Source: an uncultured Acetatifactor sp.
GTDB taxonomy: Bacteria; Bacillota; Clostridia; Lachnospirales; Lachnospiraceae
NCBI GenBank assembly: GCA_910584865.1
Contig: CAJUCE010000018.1
Span: 1 to 64,000 of the forward strand
DNA: 64,000 bases
Reading direction: 5' to 3'
Shown here: in pieces, positions 25,414-35,177 of the stretch
How positions within the stretch are numbered: position 1 is the first letter of the stretch
Layout: the number at the start of each line of letters is the position of its first letter
The notes under the pieces: model-generated
Database searches by the model: none
What the model was told of the DNA's origin: nothing
What the model saw: only the letters and a program-made list of their open reading frames with translations
Program-made: the position numbers and the translations under genes

Positions 25414-27099
25414 GCCTCCGGATTCTGCCGTATGCTGTGTCACCCGGAAAATCACGAATTCTGCCGGTCTGGACGGCGCGATGCCGATATTGCAGATCAG
25501 TCTGCCGTTCATAATATCATCCCTGGTCATGGTAGACGGCCCGATCTCCACGAAATATCCCTCACCCGGCGTGGAGCCTGCCAGCATACCTGTCCTCCAC
25601 ATGCTGTCCAGGAAAGAGGAAATCGTCAGGCTCACCCTCTGCCAGAGCGCCGTGTCGTTCGGCTCAAATACCACCCAGTTGGTATTGGCCTTGATACTCT
25701 CCTCCACATAGATAAAGAGCCTTCTCACATTGACATATTTAAATGCGCTGTTGCTTCCGGCAGTCCTTGCGCCCCACACGCGGATCCCCTGTCCGGGAAT
25801 GGCACGGATCAGGTTCACGCCCTCCGGATTGAGAACATCCTGCTCTGCCCTGGTATAGTTCACCTTCAGGCCGGTACAGAACACGATTTCATTGGCGGGA
25901 GCCTTGTGGACTCCACGGTTGATGTCTGTTCTGGAGTACACCCCAAGCACTGCCCCCGAGGGTGGTATGTAATCGTTCTTGTTGGAAGACCGGTCAAAGA
26001 CCTGAATCCAGGGATGATACATGGCGCCGTAAGTGGAGTCGATAATATTGCGGTATTCGATCAGATCCCTGGTCTTGTACAGATCCCCCGGCATGTCAAA
26101 GACCGCGATACGGCTCTTGAGGCTCTCACAGTGCGCAACCAGAGATACGATCACTTCCGGATCCGTAATACCCGGAATTGCCATCATGCTCACCGTGCTG
26201 TTCTCCAGGAAGGACTGGATTCCCGTACGCTTGCCGGGCCCTTCATCTCTACCGATGAAGACAGCCTGCGTCACCTTGCTGACGCTTCCGTCAAACCCGT
26301 CCTCCAGATTGAAGATTCCGCCCGGATTGCCCTGTCCGAACACTTCCTCTACCGGATTGCCGATCTGTTCCGTCTGACCCACAGTCACTTTTACCAGTTC
26401 GCTTCCCGCCAGCCTGGAACCGATATAATTCGGGGAAGACTGGTTAAAGCTTAGTTCCCCGTAATTTTCCACCTCGTCGTTGTAGCGTACGCTCACATCC
26501 ACCGTCACAAGGTACAGCACGGTCCTGGGTATGATACCTGTGTCCACAACCTCGTTCTCAAAAGGCTTCTCAAAGGTAACACTGTTGTCATAGATAGCTG
26601 CGATCCGGTTGTACTCCCCTCCGGCCACAACCAGGTCTCCTTCCCGGAAACCCTCAACGGTTTTTGCGATATAGCCGCTGCCTGTCTGGGCAATGAGCTG
26701 CATCTTCCGTCTGGTCACCGTCTCCATGGAAATCTGAATCCGGTTTCCCCATTTTCCTTCGTTGGCGGCTTCTATGGAGAGAATTCCCAGCTCCTTTTTC
26801 GCCGCCCTGGCATCCGGTGCAATCACCCGGGACACATAACATCTGGTCCCTCCGTTTATGAAAAACTGTTCCACACTGTTGGCCAGATACCGATATCTCC
26901 CATAAGTAAACTCACTCAAAAAACCGCCGAACTGTCTGGTAAAGCTTTTAAAGCTGGTCACCAGGGACGGGGCTCCCACAGTCGGCCCCTTCTCAGCAAA
27001 GCCGATAAAACCGGCGGTACTTGTTCCGACACCTTCTATGCTCCGGGGAGAATTGTCGTATTCCTCCACGTATACTCCAGGTGTAAAATATTCTGCCAT
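25393..27099 (-). CDS. CIS contractile sheath protein
   Basis: 568 residues. The N-terminus YFTPGVYVEEYDNSPRSIEG is the classic sheath opening; the C-terminal domain (about 440-550) holds the attachment segment WVVFEPNDTALWQRVSLTIS and GRLICNIGIAPSRPAEFVIF. Sheath subunits contract to drive the tube. There is one sheath gene only, unlike Afp, which has three. The protein ends with a Gly/Glu-rich tail (HTAESGGPEAAEG) encoded in DNA that is repeated just downstream. The ribosome site is AAGGAG, 8 bases. Confidence 0.96.
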   Translation of the reverse strand: MAEYFTPGVYVEEYDNSPRSIEGVGTSTAGFIGFAEKGPTVGAPSLVTSFKSFTRQFGGFLSEFTYGRYRYLANSVEQFFINGGTRCYVSRVIAPDARAAKKELGILSIEAANEGKWGNRIQISMETVTRRKMQLIAQTGSGYIAKTVEGFREGDLVVAGGEYNRIAAIYDNSVTFEKPFENEVVDTGIIPRTVLYLVTVDVSVRYNDEVENYGELSFNQSSPNYIGSRLAGSELVKVTVGQTEQIGNPVEEVFGQGNPGGIFNLEDGFDGSVSKVTQAVFIGRDEGPGKRTGIQSFLENSTVSMMAIPGITDPEVIVSLVAHCESLKSRIAVFDMPGDLYKTRDLIEYRNIIDSTYGAMYHPWIQVFDRSSNKNDYIPPSGAVLGVYSRTDINRGVHKAPANEIVFCTGLKVNYTRAEQDVLNPEGVNLIRAIPGQGIRVWGARTAGSNSAFKYVNVRRLFIYVEESIKANTNWVVFEPNDTALWQRVSLTISSFLDSMWRTGMLAGSTPGEGYFVEIGPSTMTRDDIMNGRLICNIGIAPSRPAEFVIFRVTQHTAESGGPEAAEG

Positions 27100-27174
27100 A
27101 GTTCTTTCTCCTTATTCTAAGTTCCGCAGCCGCCCTGACAGGGCTCTCTGCCGTGTTAAAAGTTACTTCTGATA

Positions 27175-27564
27175 TCATGAGATCACTGCCATAACCTGGC
27201 CCGGATCCGTAATGCTGATCATGCCTCCCCCGTTTCCGCACACCAGAGTGCTGTCCCTTGTGAGGCACGGCTGCCCGCTGACCAATACTCCCGGTTTCAT
27301 GGGCGTCCAGGCGCCTGCCGGAACCAATACGCAGGGCTGGGGCGTGAGTACCCCCATGGCCGCCGCCGTGGCTGCCGCCACCTGAGGATTGGTAAGGGAT
27401 GTACACATTCCAAAAGGCGTAATACTTGACGGCTGCGCATCCTGAATGATCGCCGCCGGCTTTCCCCCCGCCATGCAGGCAGTCTGGGAACCCCCGCATA
27501 TCGTTCCCGGTGCGGTTCCGAAGGAGCATACTGCCGATGCCCCGGCCACTACAATCTCTGCCAT
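27175..27564 (-). CDS. PAAR-like tip protein (DUF4280 type)
   Basis: 129 residues, starting MAEIVVAGASAVCSFGTAP, with regularly spaced Cys/Gly residues and the SITPFGMCTSLTNP and PCVLVPAGAWTPMKPGVLV stretches of the DUF4280 PAAR-like family. Such proteins cap the spike. The position before the sheath gene is unusual for a tip but is seen in CIS clusters. The sheath gene follows after 75 bp. Confidence 0.88.
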   Translation of the reverse strand: MAEIVVAGASAVCSFGTAPGTICGGSQTACMAGGKPAAIIQDAQPSSITPFGMCTSLTNPQVAAATAAAMGVLTPQPCVLVPAGAWTPMKPGVLVSGQPCLTRDSTLVCGNGGGMISITDPGQVMAVIS

Positions 27565-27575
27565 AGACTCTCACC

Positions 27576-28313
27576 TCACAAAAGTGCGGATTCGGGATGG
27601 CGGAAATCCACCATCCGGAATTTCACCTCATCCTCCACCACATACCGGATCAGGTGCAGAAGCTGCTCCCTGTCATCCCGGACCCGGATACAATAATCCC
27701 CCTCCTGCGTCACGCTTCCGAATATAATCCGGGAGATGGGCGCATTCACGGAGAATGGCTCCTTTAAAGGATGGTCAATCTTCACTGCGTCTCCCGAAAT
27801 TTCTTTCTGTACTGCAAAGGGCTCAAAATCCTGCCTGTCCGGATGAATCAGGCCGTAATGGATTCCATCCATACCTAGCCTGTGTATGCCGAACAGCTTC
27901 ATGATCCGCTTTCGTTCATCAAAACCGCCGATACAGCAGCAGACCTTGTTTACATTTACCGCCTGTATAGACTGAATGCCCGGAAGATTTCCGGTAAAAC
28001 CGAGCACCGGAGAGCTCCCCTGCGCGTTCTCTGACGGAATCAGGAACGCTTCGATGACGGGCATCTTCTCATCCAATGTCTCATACCTTACGCGCATCCG
28101 GAACGGCTCATATCCATACACGCAGACCTCCAAAGATGAGTCTGTCCGCCCGCAGTTCAAAAAAACATAATTTCCGCTCCCCCTTGGAATAGGGTGAACC
28201 GTCTCTGCGTCTCTGAAAAAACGGACATTCCTCTCTTCCACGGATTCGCCGGTGGTAGTGTCGATCAGCCGGACCAACAAATCCAACCGGAAACGAATCA
28301 CTGATGCATTCAT
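27576..28313 (-). CDS. CIS-locus protein of unknown function
   Basis: 245 residues with no recognised family. The N-terminal 100 residues look like a beta-sandwich (LLVRLIDTTTGESVEERNV, ending VYGYEPF), and a Cys pattern VCCCIGG lies near 128-134. There is no signal peptide. It sits between the tail-terminator and PAAR-like genes with gaps of 3 and 11 bp, so it is almost certainly part of the machine. It could be a cap or tip adaptor. Confidence 0.75.
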   Translation of the reverse strand: MNASVIRFRLDLLVRLIDTTTGESVEERNVRFFRDAETVHPIPRGSGNYVFLNCGRTDSSLEVCVYGYEPFRMRVRYETLDEKMPVIEAFLIPSENAQGSSPVLGFTGNLPGIQSIQAVNVNKVCCCIGGFDERKRIMKLFGIHRLGMDGIHYGLIHPDRQDFEPFAVQKEISGDAVKIDHPLKEPFSVNAPISRIIFGSVTQEGDYCIRVRDDREQLLHLIRYVVEDEVKFRMVDFRHPESALL

Positions 28314-28316
28314 CTT

Positions 28317-28913
28317 CTACGTTTCCCCTCCTTCCCCGCCTGTAAGATGCAGGCCAAAACTGGCATCCACCACGCGAGGCGTGTTGATCACCACTTCGCT
28401 GGATAAAAATACAGGCGCCGCCTTATAAAACAGACTGATTTGATAAGGTTTGTTGATTGCCTGCCACACCCGCACCTTCTCCTCCAAACTTATCTTCGCC
28501 TGAGACAGTACAATGGGAGGTTCCTGGGTGTCCAGCCAGGACTGCAACTGGTTCGGAAGGACGGAGCTGTTGTCATTGACAATCTGTGCCACTCTTCCGA
28601 TAATCTTCTGTATATCCGGCGCCTTCAGTCCCATCTGGGAGGAGCCGTTGATAAATACCATATAGTACAGGCCATATGGTCTCGGCGGTCTTAGCAGCTG
28701 TACCCTTCCCTTCTGGATAAAGGGCTGCTGTGTCACATCGCTCTCTTCCCTGATATCGTAGAGATACAGTCCCAGGATATAGTCCACATCCTGGTCCGCC
28801 GGGGAAGAAATCTCTATATTATTGGGGGACGGTATAGGTTCCGGGCACATCTTTTGGCGCAGGGTCCGGACGATATAAGAACTGACATCTGAAATAATCG
28901 GATAATCTGCCAT
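28317..28913 (-). CDS. tail terminator protein (DUF4255/Pvc16 type)
   Basis: 198 residues from the ATG one base after the upstream stop codon; a longer frame reaching 28991 is not preferred. The sequence MADYPIISDVSSYIVRTL, then ISSPADQDVDYILGLYLYDI and RPPRPYGLYYMVF, matches the DUF4255/Pvc16_N family that closes the distal end of the tube and sheath. AGGAAGG precedes the start. Confidence 0.9.
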   Translation of the reverse strand: MADYPIISDVSSYIVRTLRQKMCPEPIPSPNNIEISSPADQDVDYILGLYLYDIREESDVTQQPFIQKGRVQLLRPPRPYGLYYMVFINGSSQMGLKAPDIQKIIGRVAQIVNDNSSVLPNQLQSWLDTQEPPIVLSQAKISLEEKVRVWQAINKPYQISLFYKAAPVFLSSEVVINTPRVVDASFGLHLTGGEGGET

Positions 28914-28914
28914 A

Positions 28915-31863
28915 TCACTCATCCCCTTCCTGCGCAGCATCCAAAATGCTTTTAACAACGCCCTGTTCCTTCGGCCCCAGACAGACCCCATATTCTGTCT
29001 GGTCTATATACTCTGCCTCACAATTGAAATACAGCCCGGCATCCGTCTCCCCAAGATACGGAGAGCCGTCCTGTATCTTTACAGATCCCTCCAGCTTCTC
29101 CGTCACATCATCTATCAGCTGTACCTCATCCTTGTACACACAGAAACGGTACACCGAAAGCTTTTTCGACAGCGTCACTTCCGTTTCCGAATCGCTGTAT
29201 ACATAACGGTACCCTGTACAGGCAGCTATCACATTGAGCGTAAGATATTTTTCGGCCTCTCCCTTCAGCTTCCGGAAGATATATTTGTTGTTCTCTCTGA
29301 CACAGGTATTCAGCCAGGTTCCCGCCATCTGCGCTGCCGCCGCGTTGCCGGATCTGCCCATACGGTTCAGTGCCGCAACCACTGCCGCTTTCCGGCTGTG
29401 GTCCAATTCCTCAAAGGGCGCTCCCAGAGTCTCCTCTATCAGGGCTTCCAGGTCCGCTGTGGCCAGGGCGGAAAATCCCGGGCTTCCGGCTCCCGCGCCA
29501 GTGCCTGTACCGGCTCCCGCGCCGCCTCCGGTTCCTGTTCCGGATCCTGATTCGCCCCCGGTTCCGCTTCCTGTTCCTGCGCCGCTCTCGGTTCCGCTTC
29601 CTGTTCCTGCGCCGCTCTCGGTTCCGCTCCCCGTTCCTGCGCCGCTCCCGATTCCTGACCCGCTCCCTGTTCCACTTCCTGTTCCCGTTCCGCTCCCGAT
29701 TCCTGACCCGTCTCCGCTCCCGCTTCCCGTTCCTGATCCGTCTCCGGTTCCGCTTCCTGTTCCTACGTCGCTCCCGATTCCGCTTCCCGTTCCTGCGCCG
29801 CTCCCGGTTCCGCTGCCATCCGCTTCGTCCCCGGAGGAACCCACGCCCCCGTATCTGTCATGAAGGCTGCTTTCCCTGCTGTCCAGAATGGCCTGATCCG
29901 CCTTTTTCTCCGCCTCTTGAAAGCCATTGCCCGAGGCGCGCATTTTGTCCCTGATTTCCGCAATAGCGCTCTCCGCCCCCATGGCGGACAAAGCGTCCAG
30001 CTTATTTATAATGCGCTCCTGGTTTTCCTTATTTCCCTGGGCAATCTCCAGGAGAGCCGCATCCTTTATCTGATCAATCCGGTTCAGCACGGAACTGCTG
30101 CCGGCCTGGTTCGCCGCTCTGGCTCTCTCTGCCGCAGAGCTGGAAGGATTAGAGAGGATAGCCTGAAGCTTTTGTTCCTCTGCCTGGATCTCCCGATCTG
30201 CCTGGGCAATCATGGCTTCGTATTTCTTGGCCGTGCTTAAATCGTTCCGGTCCATGGCCGCTGTCTGTTCCTCCAGAAGCTTTGATTTCCTTTCCTCCAG
30301 TTTCTGCATATCAGAGGAGGCGTTTTCATCTGCCTCTTCCAGGGAACGGGCCAGTTCCTTCAGCCAGAGGATATGGGCGTCGATGCTCTCGCCGGCTTTT
30401 GACTGATAGTCATCCTGCCGGATTTGCCCGTAGAGTGTCTCCGCATGCTCGATTCTCTGGTAAGAAAACTCGGCCCCTTCCCGGGAGGGCAGCCTTTTGG
30501 TTTTGGCCTGCAGCAGATACTGAAGCTCCAGCCTGGCCGCATCGGTCCCCGCCTTCTGATCTTCCAGCACCTGATTTCTGGCCGACTGGCTGGAACCGTT
30601 CGCCACTGCCGTCCGGTAGGCGCCGGAAGCCCCTTCCGTGAGCATCCGGGTATATTTTGCATCCGCCTGGCCAATCAGTTCCCCTTCTAACAGGCGAAGC
30701 TCCGCGTCCGCATCCGCCACCACATCCTCCTCCAGGTGATACAAGTGTTCCAGTTCCAGAAGCAATGCCTCCATCCCGCCTCCATAGCCTCCCGCAGCCA
30801 TGCCCACCACCGCCATGCTTTTGGCGTACTCGGCATTTTTCAGCACCGTATCGCCCTCCTCAAGTATGTTGCCGCTGTGTTTGATATAGCTTTCCTGGCA
30901 GTTCTGAATAGCCGTGCCGATGGCGTCTATAACCGCGCTGTTTTCCACAAACTGTTCACCGTCATATCCGTCGGATCCTCCCTGGTCCCCGTCCTCCTCT
31001 TCTTCATCTTCTTCCCCTTCTTCGCCTTCCTCGTTCTCTCCGTCCTCCTCTTCCTCATCCTGCTTGCCGTAATACTGGGATCCTCCGCAGATATCCTGCA
31101 GGACGCTGAGCTCGTTTCCGTCCATCTGGGAAAGCCTGTAAAATATCTCCGCCCGCCTTCTGGAATCGATCCTGCTCATCAGCGTACTGACAATTTCCGC
31201 CAGTTCGTCCTCTCCGTCCCCGCGGAGTCTCTCATAGCAGCTTAGCAGCCCCGCAAGCTGCAGATCGCATTCCTGCGTAATCTCATTCTGCAGATCCAGG
31301 CTGAAGAAATCCCGCAGCTTCTCGTAATAATACCGGTCCACGCCCTTGCTGTCGGATGAGAAAGCGTTGCTGTACTGGATCCTGATCGGCTCCAGCTCCG
31401 TCATGTTGTAGAGATCATAGGGAGAGGGTTCGCTGAAGATGTTTACCACATGATCGTCCCTCGCATCCCTTGTGATACCGTCCGAACCCGTATAACAGGT
31501 CACCCAGAGAGGGAACAGCTCCGCCTCTTCCACCACTCTTCCCTCTCCCGCCAGATCTGAGAGCCCGCCTGCATCTGTGATATCCACCCAGGCGCCTCCT
31601 GCCAGTTCCGATTTGTAATACACATTCATCTGGTTGGAATCCGATGCGCTCTCCTGTGCCTTTTCATATAATTCATCTGTCAGCGCCCGGACGTGGATCA
31701 GATAGGTTCCGATAAACAGCGTTGCATCCTCCGTCGTATGAGATGCCCGGAAGGATTCATAGGAGACCGCCTGGGATTCGTCAAAAATTTTCCCCAGGAC
31801 TGTCTGCGAACATAGAAACCACAGCAGTATGCAGCTTACCAGAAATATATTCTTGTTCTTCAT
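28915..31863 (-). CDS. exported coiled-coil protein with acidic and Gly/Ser repeats
   Basis: 982 residues. A clear signal peptide (about 1-24, KNIFLVSCILLWFLCSQ), a mixed domain (about 30-260), an Asp/Glu tract (about 264-300), long coiled coil (about 330-680), a Gly/Ser/Thr repeat linker (about 678-788) and a Cys-containing C-terminal domain (about 800-980). No family was recognised. It starts inside the stop codon of the TolC-like gene (ATGA overlap) and ends one base before the tail-terminator start, so it is tied to the CIS operon. An extracytoplasmic docking or channel-associated part is the best guess. Confidence 0.75.
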   Translation of the reverse strand: MKNKNIFLVSCILLWFLCSQTVLGKIFDESQAVSYESFRASHTTEDATLFIGTYLIHVRALTDELYEKAQESASDSNQMNVYYKSELAGGAWVDITDAGGLSDLAGEGRVVEEAELFPLWVTCYTGSDGITRDARDDHVVNIFSEPSPYDLYNMTELEPIRIQYSNAFSSDSKGVDRYYYEKLRDFFSLDLQNEITQECDLQLAGLLSCYERLRGDGEDELAEIVSTLMSRIDSRRRAEIFYRLSQMDGNELSVLQDICGGSQYYGKQDEEEEDGENEEGEEGEEDEEEEDGDQGGSDGYDGEQFVENSAVIDAIGTAIQNCQESYIKHSGNILEEGDTVLKNAEYAKSMAVVGMAAGGYGGGMEALLLELEHLYHLEEDVVADADAELRLLEGELIGQADAKYTRMLTEGASGAYRTAVANGSSQSARNQVLEDQKAGTDAARLELQYLLQAKTKRLPSREGAEFSYQRIEHAETLYGQIRQDDYQSKAGESIDAHILWLKELARSLEEADENASSDMQKLEERKSKLLEEQTAAMDRNDLSTAKKYEAMIAQADREIQAEEQKLQAILSNPSSSAAERARAANQAGSSSVLNRIDQIKDAALLEIAQGNKENQERIINKLDALSAMGAESAIAEIRDKMRASGNGFQEAEKKADQAILDSRESSLHDRYGGVGSSGDEADGSGTGSGAGTGSGIGSDVGTGSGTGDGSGTGSGSGDGSGIGSGTGTGSGTGSGSGIGSGAGTGSGTESGAGTGSGTESGAGTGSGTGGESGSGTGTGGGAGAGTGTGAGAGSPGFSALATADLEALIEETLGAPFEELDHSRKAAVVAALNRMGRSGNAAAAQMAGTWLNTCVRENNKYIFRKLKGEAEKYLTLNVIAACTGYRYVYSDSETEVTLSKKLSVYRFCVYKDEVQLIDDVTEKLEGSVKIQDGSPYLGETDAGLYFNCEAEYIDQTEYGVCLGPKEQGVVKSILDAAQEGDE

Positions 31864-33911
31864 GTTCCCTCCTGGATCTTCATCAGCTTCTGACCGCCGG
31901 TCTCAAAATATCCGGTATAGAGAAGCTCTGCATCCGTGCCGAAAAACTCGATAATCAACTCTTCCATGCTTCCCTGCACCAGTGACAGATGCTTAAACTG
32001 CATATCAATAGGCAAAGGTTCGTCTCCCAGCAGATAATTTCCCTCCCGGTTCCGAATCCGGTAGTAACCAATCCCTTCCGAAAGCTCAGGCGAAAGGGCG
32101 ATACCTACCACCCCTGTCTCCGGATAACTCTCTATGGTATAAGTTCCGATCTGCAGTGTCTCCTGCTCCCTGACCTGATACTCTTTCACAATGGAGAGAG
32201 GCCCGCTGTAAACCTCCGGATCGATGATACAGTCATCCACGAACCTGCCGTTATTGTAGAACCGAAACTTTACCTCGCTCACCTGATCCACCGAAAGTGC
32301 CAGGTGGCGGATCGTATCGCCGATCGCCGATCGATTCCCGATCTGTATCTGATCGCACCACAATTCAAAATGCGTAATCTCCGTTTCAAAATCCGACGGA
32401 ATACTGACACCGGCCCTGAATTCCTGCTGTTCAATGATCGGTTCTATATAGTAATATGCCCCCTTTGCATACTCTTCCTCCACATAAGATTCCCCGCCGC
32501 TCCCGGCATTCAGATCCGCCTCCGTCCCCTCTAAAAGAGCGGTCACGCCCCCGCAGGTAAGACGGTCAAAAGCGTACAGCGCCTGGGAATAGTCCCCCAG
32601 CGCCTGGTACATCTCCTGCTGCAGTTCTTCGTGGGCGGACAGGGATGTGCTGTATTCTTCGTAGGTCATCTCGCCCAGCCGGTTCAGGGCGGCCTCTGCC
32701 CGGAGGCTTTTCTCTCCCTCCTGCACCTGCTCTGACAGGGTATCATAGGCATTGCGCATGCTGACCAGATTGTTGAAGCTCTCCTCCACCTGCTGCCTTA
32801 AGGAACGCTCCTCGTTCTGTTTTTCCAGCAGGGCATCCTGATATTCCAGGGCCGCCTCATACAGCGCATAAGGCTCATCCTCCACATAGCGGATGCCTGA
32901 AATCTGCCCCTTGAACCACTCCTTGGGAATCCGGATGAACAGAATCCGCACGCTCCCCTGCCAGGGGGCGTCAATCGCTTTCAAAAATTCCTCATACTGT
33001 TTCTTAAAAGCCTTCTGGCTGACTTTCTGCCCCGCCAGAACCTGGTTGACGAAATCGGAAATATAGGACATCTTGCTGCCGTACTGCCCCTCCATCAGCC
33101 GGTAATTCGTCCGGAGCGAAGTCAGGGCGGTGGATGCGTCAAGGGATACTTCATAATAATTTTCATCGTGATCCAGTGTATACTGAGTCAGCCCGTTTAA
33201 GCTGTTTCTCTCGATGCGGGCGGATACGAAAGGATTTTCGAAGCGGTATCCTGTAGCCACATCCATGCCGATCAGCTCTGACAGCTTTTTCTTGTCCGCG
33301 CTCAGGTTCCTTTGATCCAGGGCGATCTGGTCATTCAGAGCCTTCAGGGAGCGCTCCATGGCCTCCACATCCCCCTGTGCCGCCTCCCCGGTTAAGAGTC
33401 TGGCCCGATTTTTTTTGAGCGTACGGTCCATGACCTCCAGACGCTCCTCCTCGAAAGCGATTTTATCCTCCAAAATCACGATATCCACATACAGACTGGA
33501 CACATCCTCATACACCTGCAGCCTCTGGTCCGTCATCCGGTGCCGTATGGCATCGATCTGAGCCTGAATCTGTATGGGTTTAAACTCGAACTCATAGGCC
33601 TCCGCCAGATCCGGTTTCTCCGGAAATTTAAAGGACAGAAGCGGCGACCAGCGGAAGGTGGACATGTTCTTTTTCTTTTCCTTGATGGATTTTACTGCCT
33701 GCCGCAGGGAGACCTCTTTCACATTCAGTTCGCTCTCCAGCTTCTCCAGCCTGGGGCTGTTGGCCACGCCTGTTTTTTTCGCCATATCCAGCGTCAAAAT
33801 GCGGTCCTGCACCGCCTGCACGGGAAGGCTTCCCCCCGGATACAGACCTGCAAGGAGAGACAGCGCAAAAAGAAATGTAAGCCATCTGCGGTGTGCCGTT
33901 CTTTTTTTCAT
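31860..33911 (-). CDS. TolC-like exported coiled-coil protein
   Basis: 683 residues. A signal peptide (about 8-33), then about 420 residues with the long-helix pattern of outer-membrane efflux proteins: a repeat with MAKKTGVANSPRLEKLESEL, a GEAAQGDVEAMERSLKALN segment, and KKKLSELIGMD. The last 200 residues form a beta-rich, carbohydrate-binding-like domain (FELWCDQIQIGNRSA, VKFRFYNNGRFVDDC). A TolC-like protein is surprising in an organism that appears to have no outer membrane. The flanking ATGA overlaps tie it to the MORN gene and the 982-residue exported protein. The TolC resemblance is by pattern only. Confidence 0.65.
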   Translation of the reverse strand: MKKRTAHRRWLTFLFALSLLAGLYPGGSLPVQAVQDRILTLDMAKKTGVANSPRLEKLESELNVKEVSLRQAVKSIKEKKKNMSTFRWSPLLSFKFPEKPDLAEAYEFEFKPIQIQAQIDAIRHRMTDQRLQVYEDVSSLYVDIVILEDKIAFEEERLEVMDRTLKKNRARLLTGEAAQGDVEAMERSLKALNDQIALDQRNLSADKKKLSELIGMDVATGYRFENPFVSARIERNSLNGLTQYTLDHDENYYEVSLDASTALTSLRTNYRLMEGQYGSKMSYISDFVNQVLAGQKVSQKAFKKQYEEFLKAIDAPWQGSVRILFIRIPKEWFKGQISGIRYVEDEPYALYEAALEYQDALLEKQNEERSLRQQVEESFNNLVSMRNAYDTLSEQVQEGEKSLRAEAALNRLGEMTYEEYSTSLSAHEELQQEMYQALGDYSQALYAFDRLTCGGVTALLEGTEADLNAGSGGESYVEEEYAKGAYYYIEPIIEQQEFRAGVSIPSDFETEITHFELWCDQIQIGNRSAIGDTIRHLALSVDQVSEVKFRFYNNGRFVDDCIIDPEVYSGPLSIVKEYQVREQETLQIGTYTIESYPETGVVGIALSPELSEGIGYYRIRNREGNYLLGDEPLPIDMQFKHLSLVQGSMEELIIEFFGTDAELLYTGYFETGGQKLMKIQEGT

Positions 33912-35146
33912 ACAGCCCCCTCTCCCATCCGCTCAATGGTATAAAAGGAAAATCCCGCTTCCCTGTCCTGGCAGATAAAATTGTAAATCAGCCCGTCTTT
34001 GTGAAAGGAATACAGATATACCGTATAGTCTGTGTCATATCCTTCCACCTGATAATAATCTCCGTATTCGGAGGTAACCTCCATCTCCACTTCCCTGCGG
34101 AATCCGATTCCCGTGCCCCTGGAAACCACCCGCTCCACTGCCACGGCCTCAGGAAAGGTGACGGCCGCATTCCCCGCATAATCCTCTTCTCCGAAATAGT
34201 CTCTCAGCTCGCCAATCTCTGTACAGACCCTGTCTCCTCCGCGGAAAAAGTCTTCTAATACCAGCACCTGCTCCACCGTCCGTTCCCCGGCCAGGGTGTC
34301 AGGCTCCCCGGCCCCGGAGTAAACGGCCCCGATATCCTCCAGAACTACCGCATATTCCCGGTCATACTCATACAGCGTCCGCTTTCCCTGGTATGCCTCG
34401 GAGACCTCCGACAGCTTTTTCCCAAGCAGAGCGCTGTACAGAAGCGCATCCTGGCTGAATGCCCCGGTGTAGACCGGATTGCCCCCGGCATCATACAGCC
34501 GTCCCTCTCCCTCCTTTTTCCCCAGGGAAAATTCTCCGTCATAAGCCAGGCTTCCGTTCTCCCGGTAGAGCTTCCCGCTGCCATGGAACAGATTCTGCTC
34601 GAATTCCCCCACATACATGACAGTGCCGTCGTCATAATAACGGGTACCTCTGCCCTGGTAACAGTTCTTTACAAAATTTCCCTGGTACACAATGACACCC
34701 TGGGGATTGTACAAAGTCCCGTACCCGGTGACGCTGCCCTTTTCCACCTGGCCTTCATAGGCCAGGTAGCCGGAACTGCCCAGGATACGGACTTTTTCCT
34801 CCGCAAAGCGCAGCAAGACAGAATCATAATCATATGTTTTTACACTCTCCGCCTTCGCGGAAGGAAGAACAGAATGGACGCTGAACAGATACCAGAGGCT
34901 GATCACCCCCACCACCACAACCAGCGCAATGGCCAGCCGCCTGCTGATCAGCCATCCGAAGACTTCGTAGTAGTCTTTTTTGTGTCTCGGCCTGACATTT
35001 AACAGGGAAGAAAAGAAATCCCGGATCTTTGAGATCAGCCGTGTCCGGATAAAATTCCAGCTGGTCCAGAGCTTGATCTTCGTCACCAGCGGCGTAATCT
35101 TCGCCTTGGCGGATGTAATCAGCACTTTAAACAGATTGTCGCCCAC
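33908..35146 (-). CDS. MORN-repeat membrane protein
   Basis: 412 residues, starting at GTG with AGGAGG 9 bases upstream. A basic cytoplasmic N-terminus (1-70), one membrane segment (about 71-90), then outside the membrane at least four MORN repeats (about 128-235: GYGTLYNPQGVIVYQGNF, GRGTRYYDDGTVMYVGEF, GSGKLYRENGSLAYDGEF, GEGRLYDAGGNPVYTGAF) and a beta-rich C-terminal domain. MORN repeats form extended beta hairpins that bind proteins or lipids. It overlaps the TolC-like gene by 4 bp. Confidence 0.85.
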   Translation of the reverse strand: MGDNLFKVLITSAKAKITPLVTKIKLWTSWNFIRTRLISKIRDFFSSLLNVRPRHKKDYYEVFGWLISRRLAIALVVVVGVISLWYLFSVHSVLPSAKAESVKTYDYDSVLLRFAEEKVRILGSSGYLAYEGQVEKGSVTGYGTLYNPQGVIVYQGNFVKNCYQGRGTRYYDDGTVMYVGEFEQNLFHGSGKLYRENGSLAYDGEFSLGKKEGEGRLYDAGGNPVYTGAFSQDALLYSALLGKKLSEVSEAYQGKRTLYEYDREYAVVLEDIGAVYSGAGEPDTLAGERTVEQVLVLEDFFRGGDRVCTEIGELRDYFGEEDYAGNAAVTFPEAVAVERVVSRGTGIGFRREVEMEVTSEYGDYYQVEGYDTDYTVYLYSFHKDGLIYNFICQDREAGFSFYTIERMGEGAV

Positions 35147-35177
35147 CGGTCTCTTCCTCCTTCATTTTCGCTGCGCG

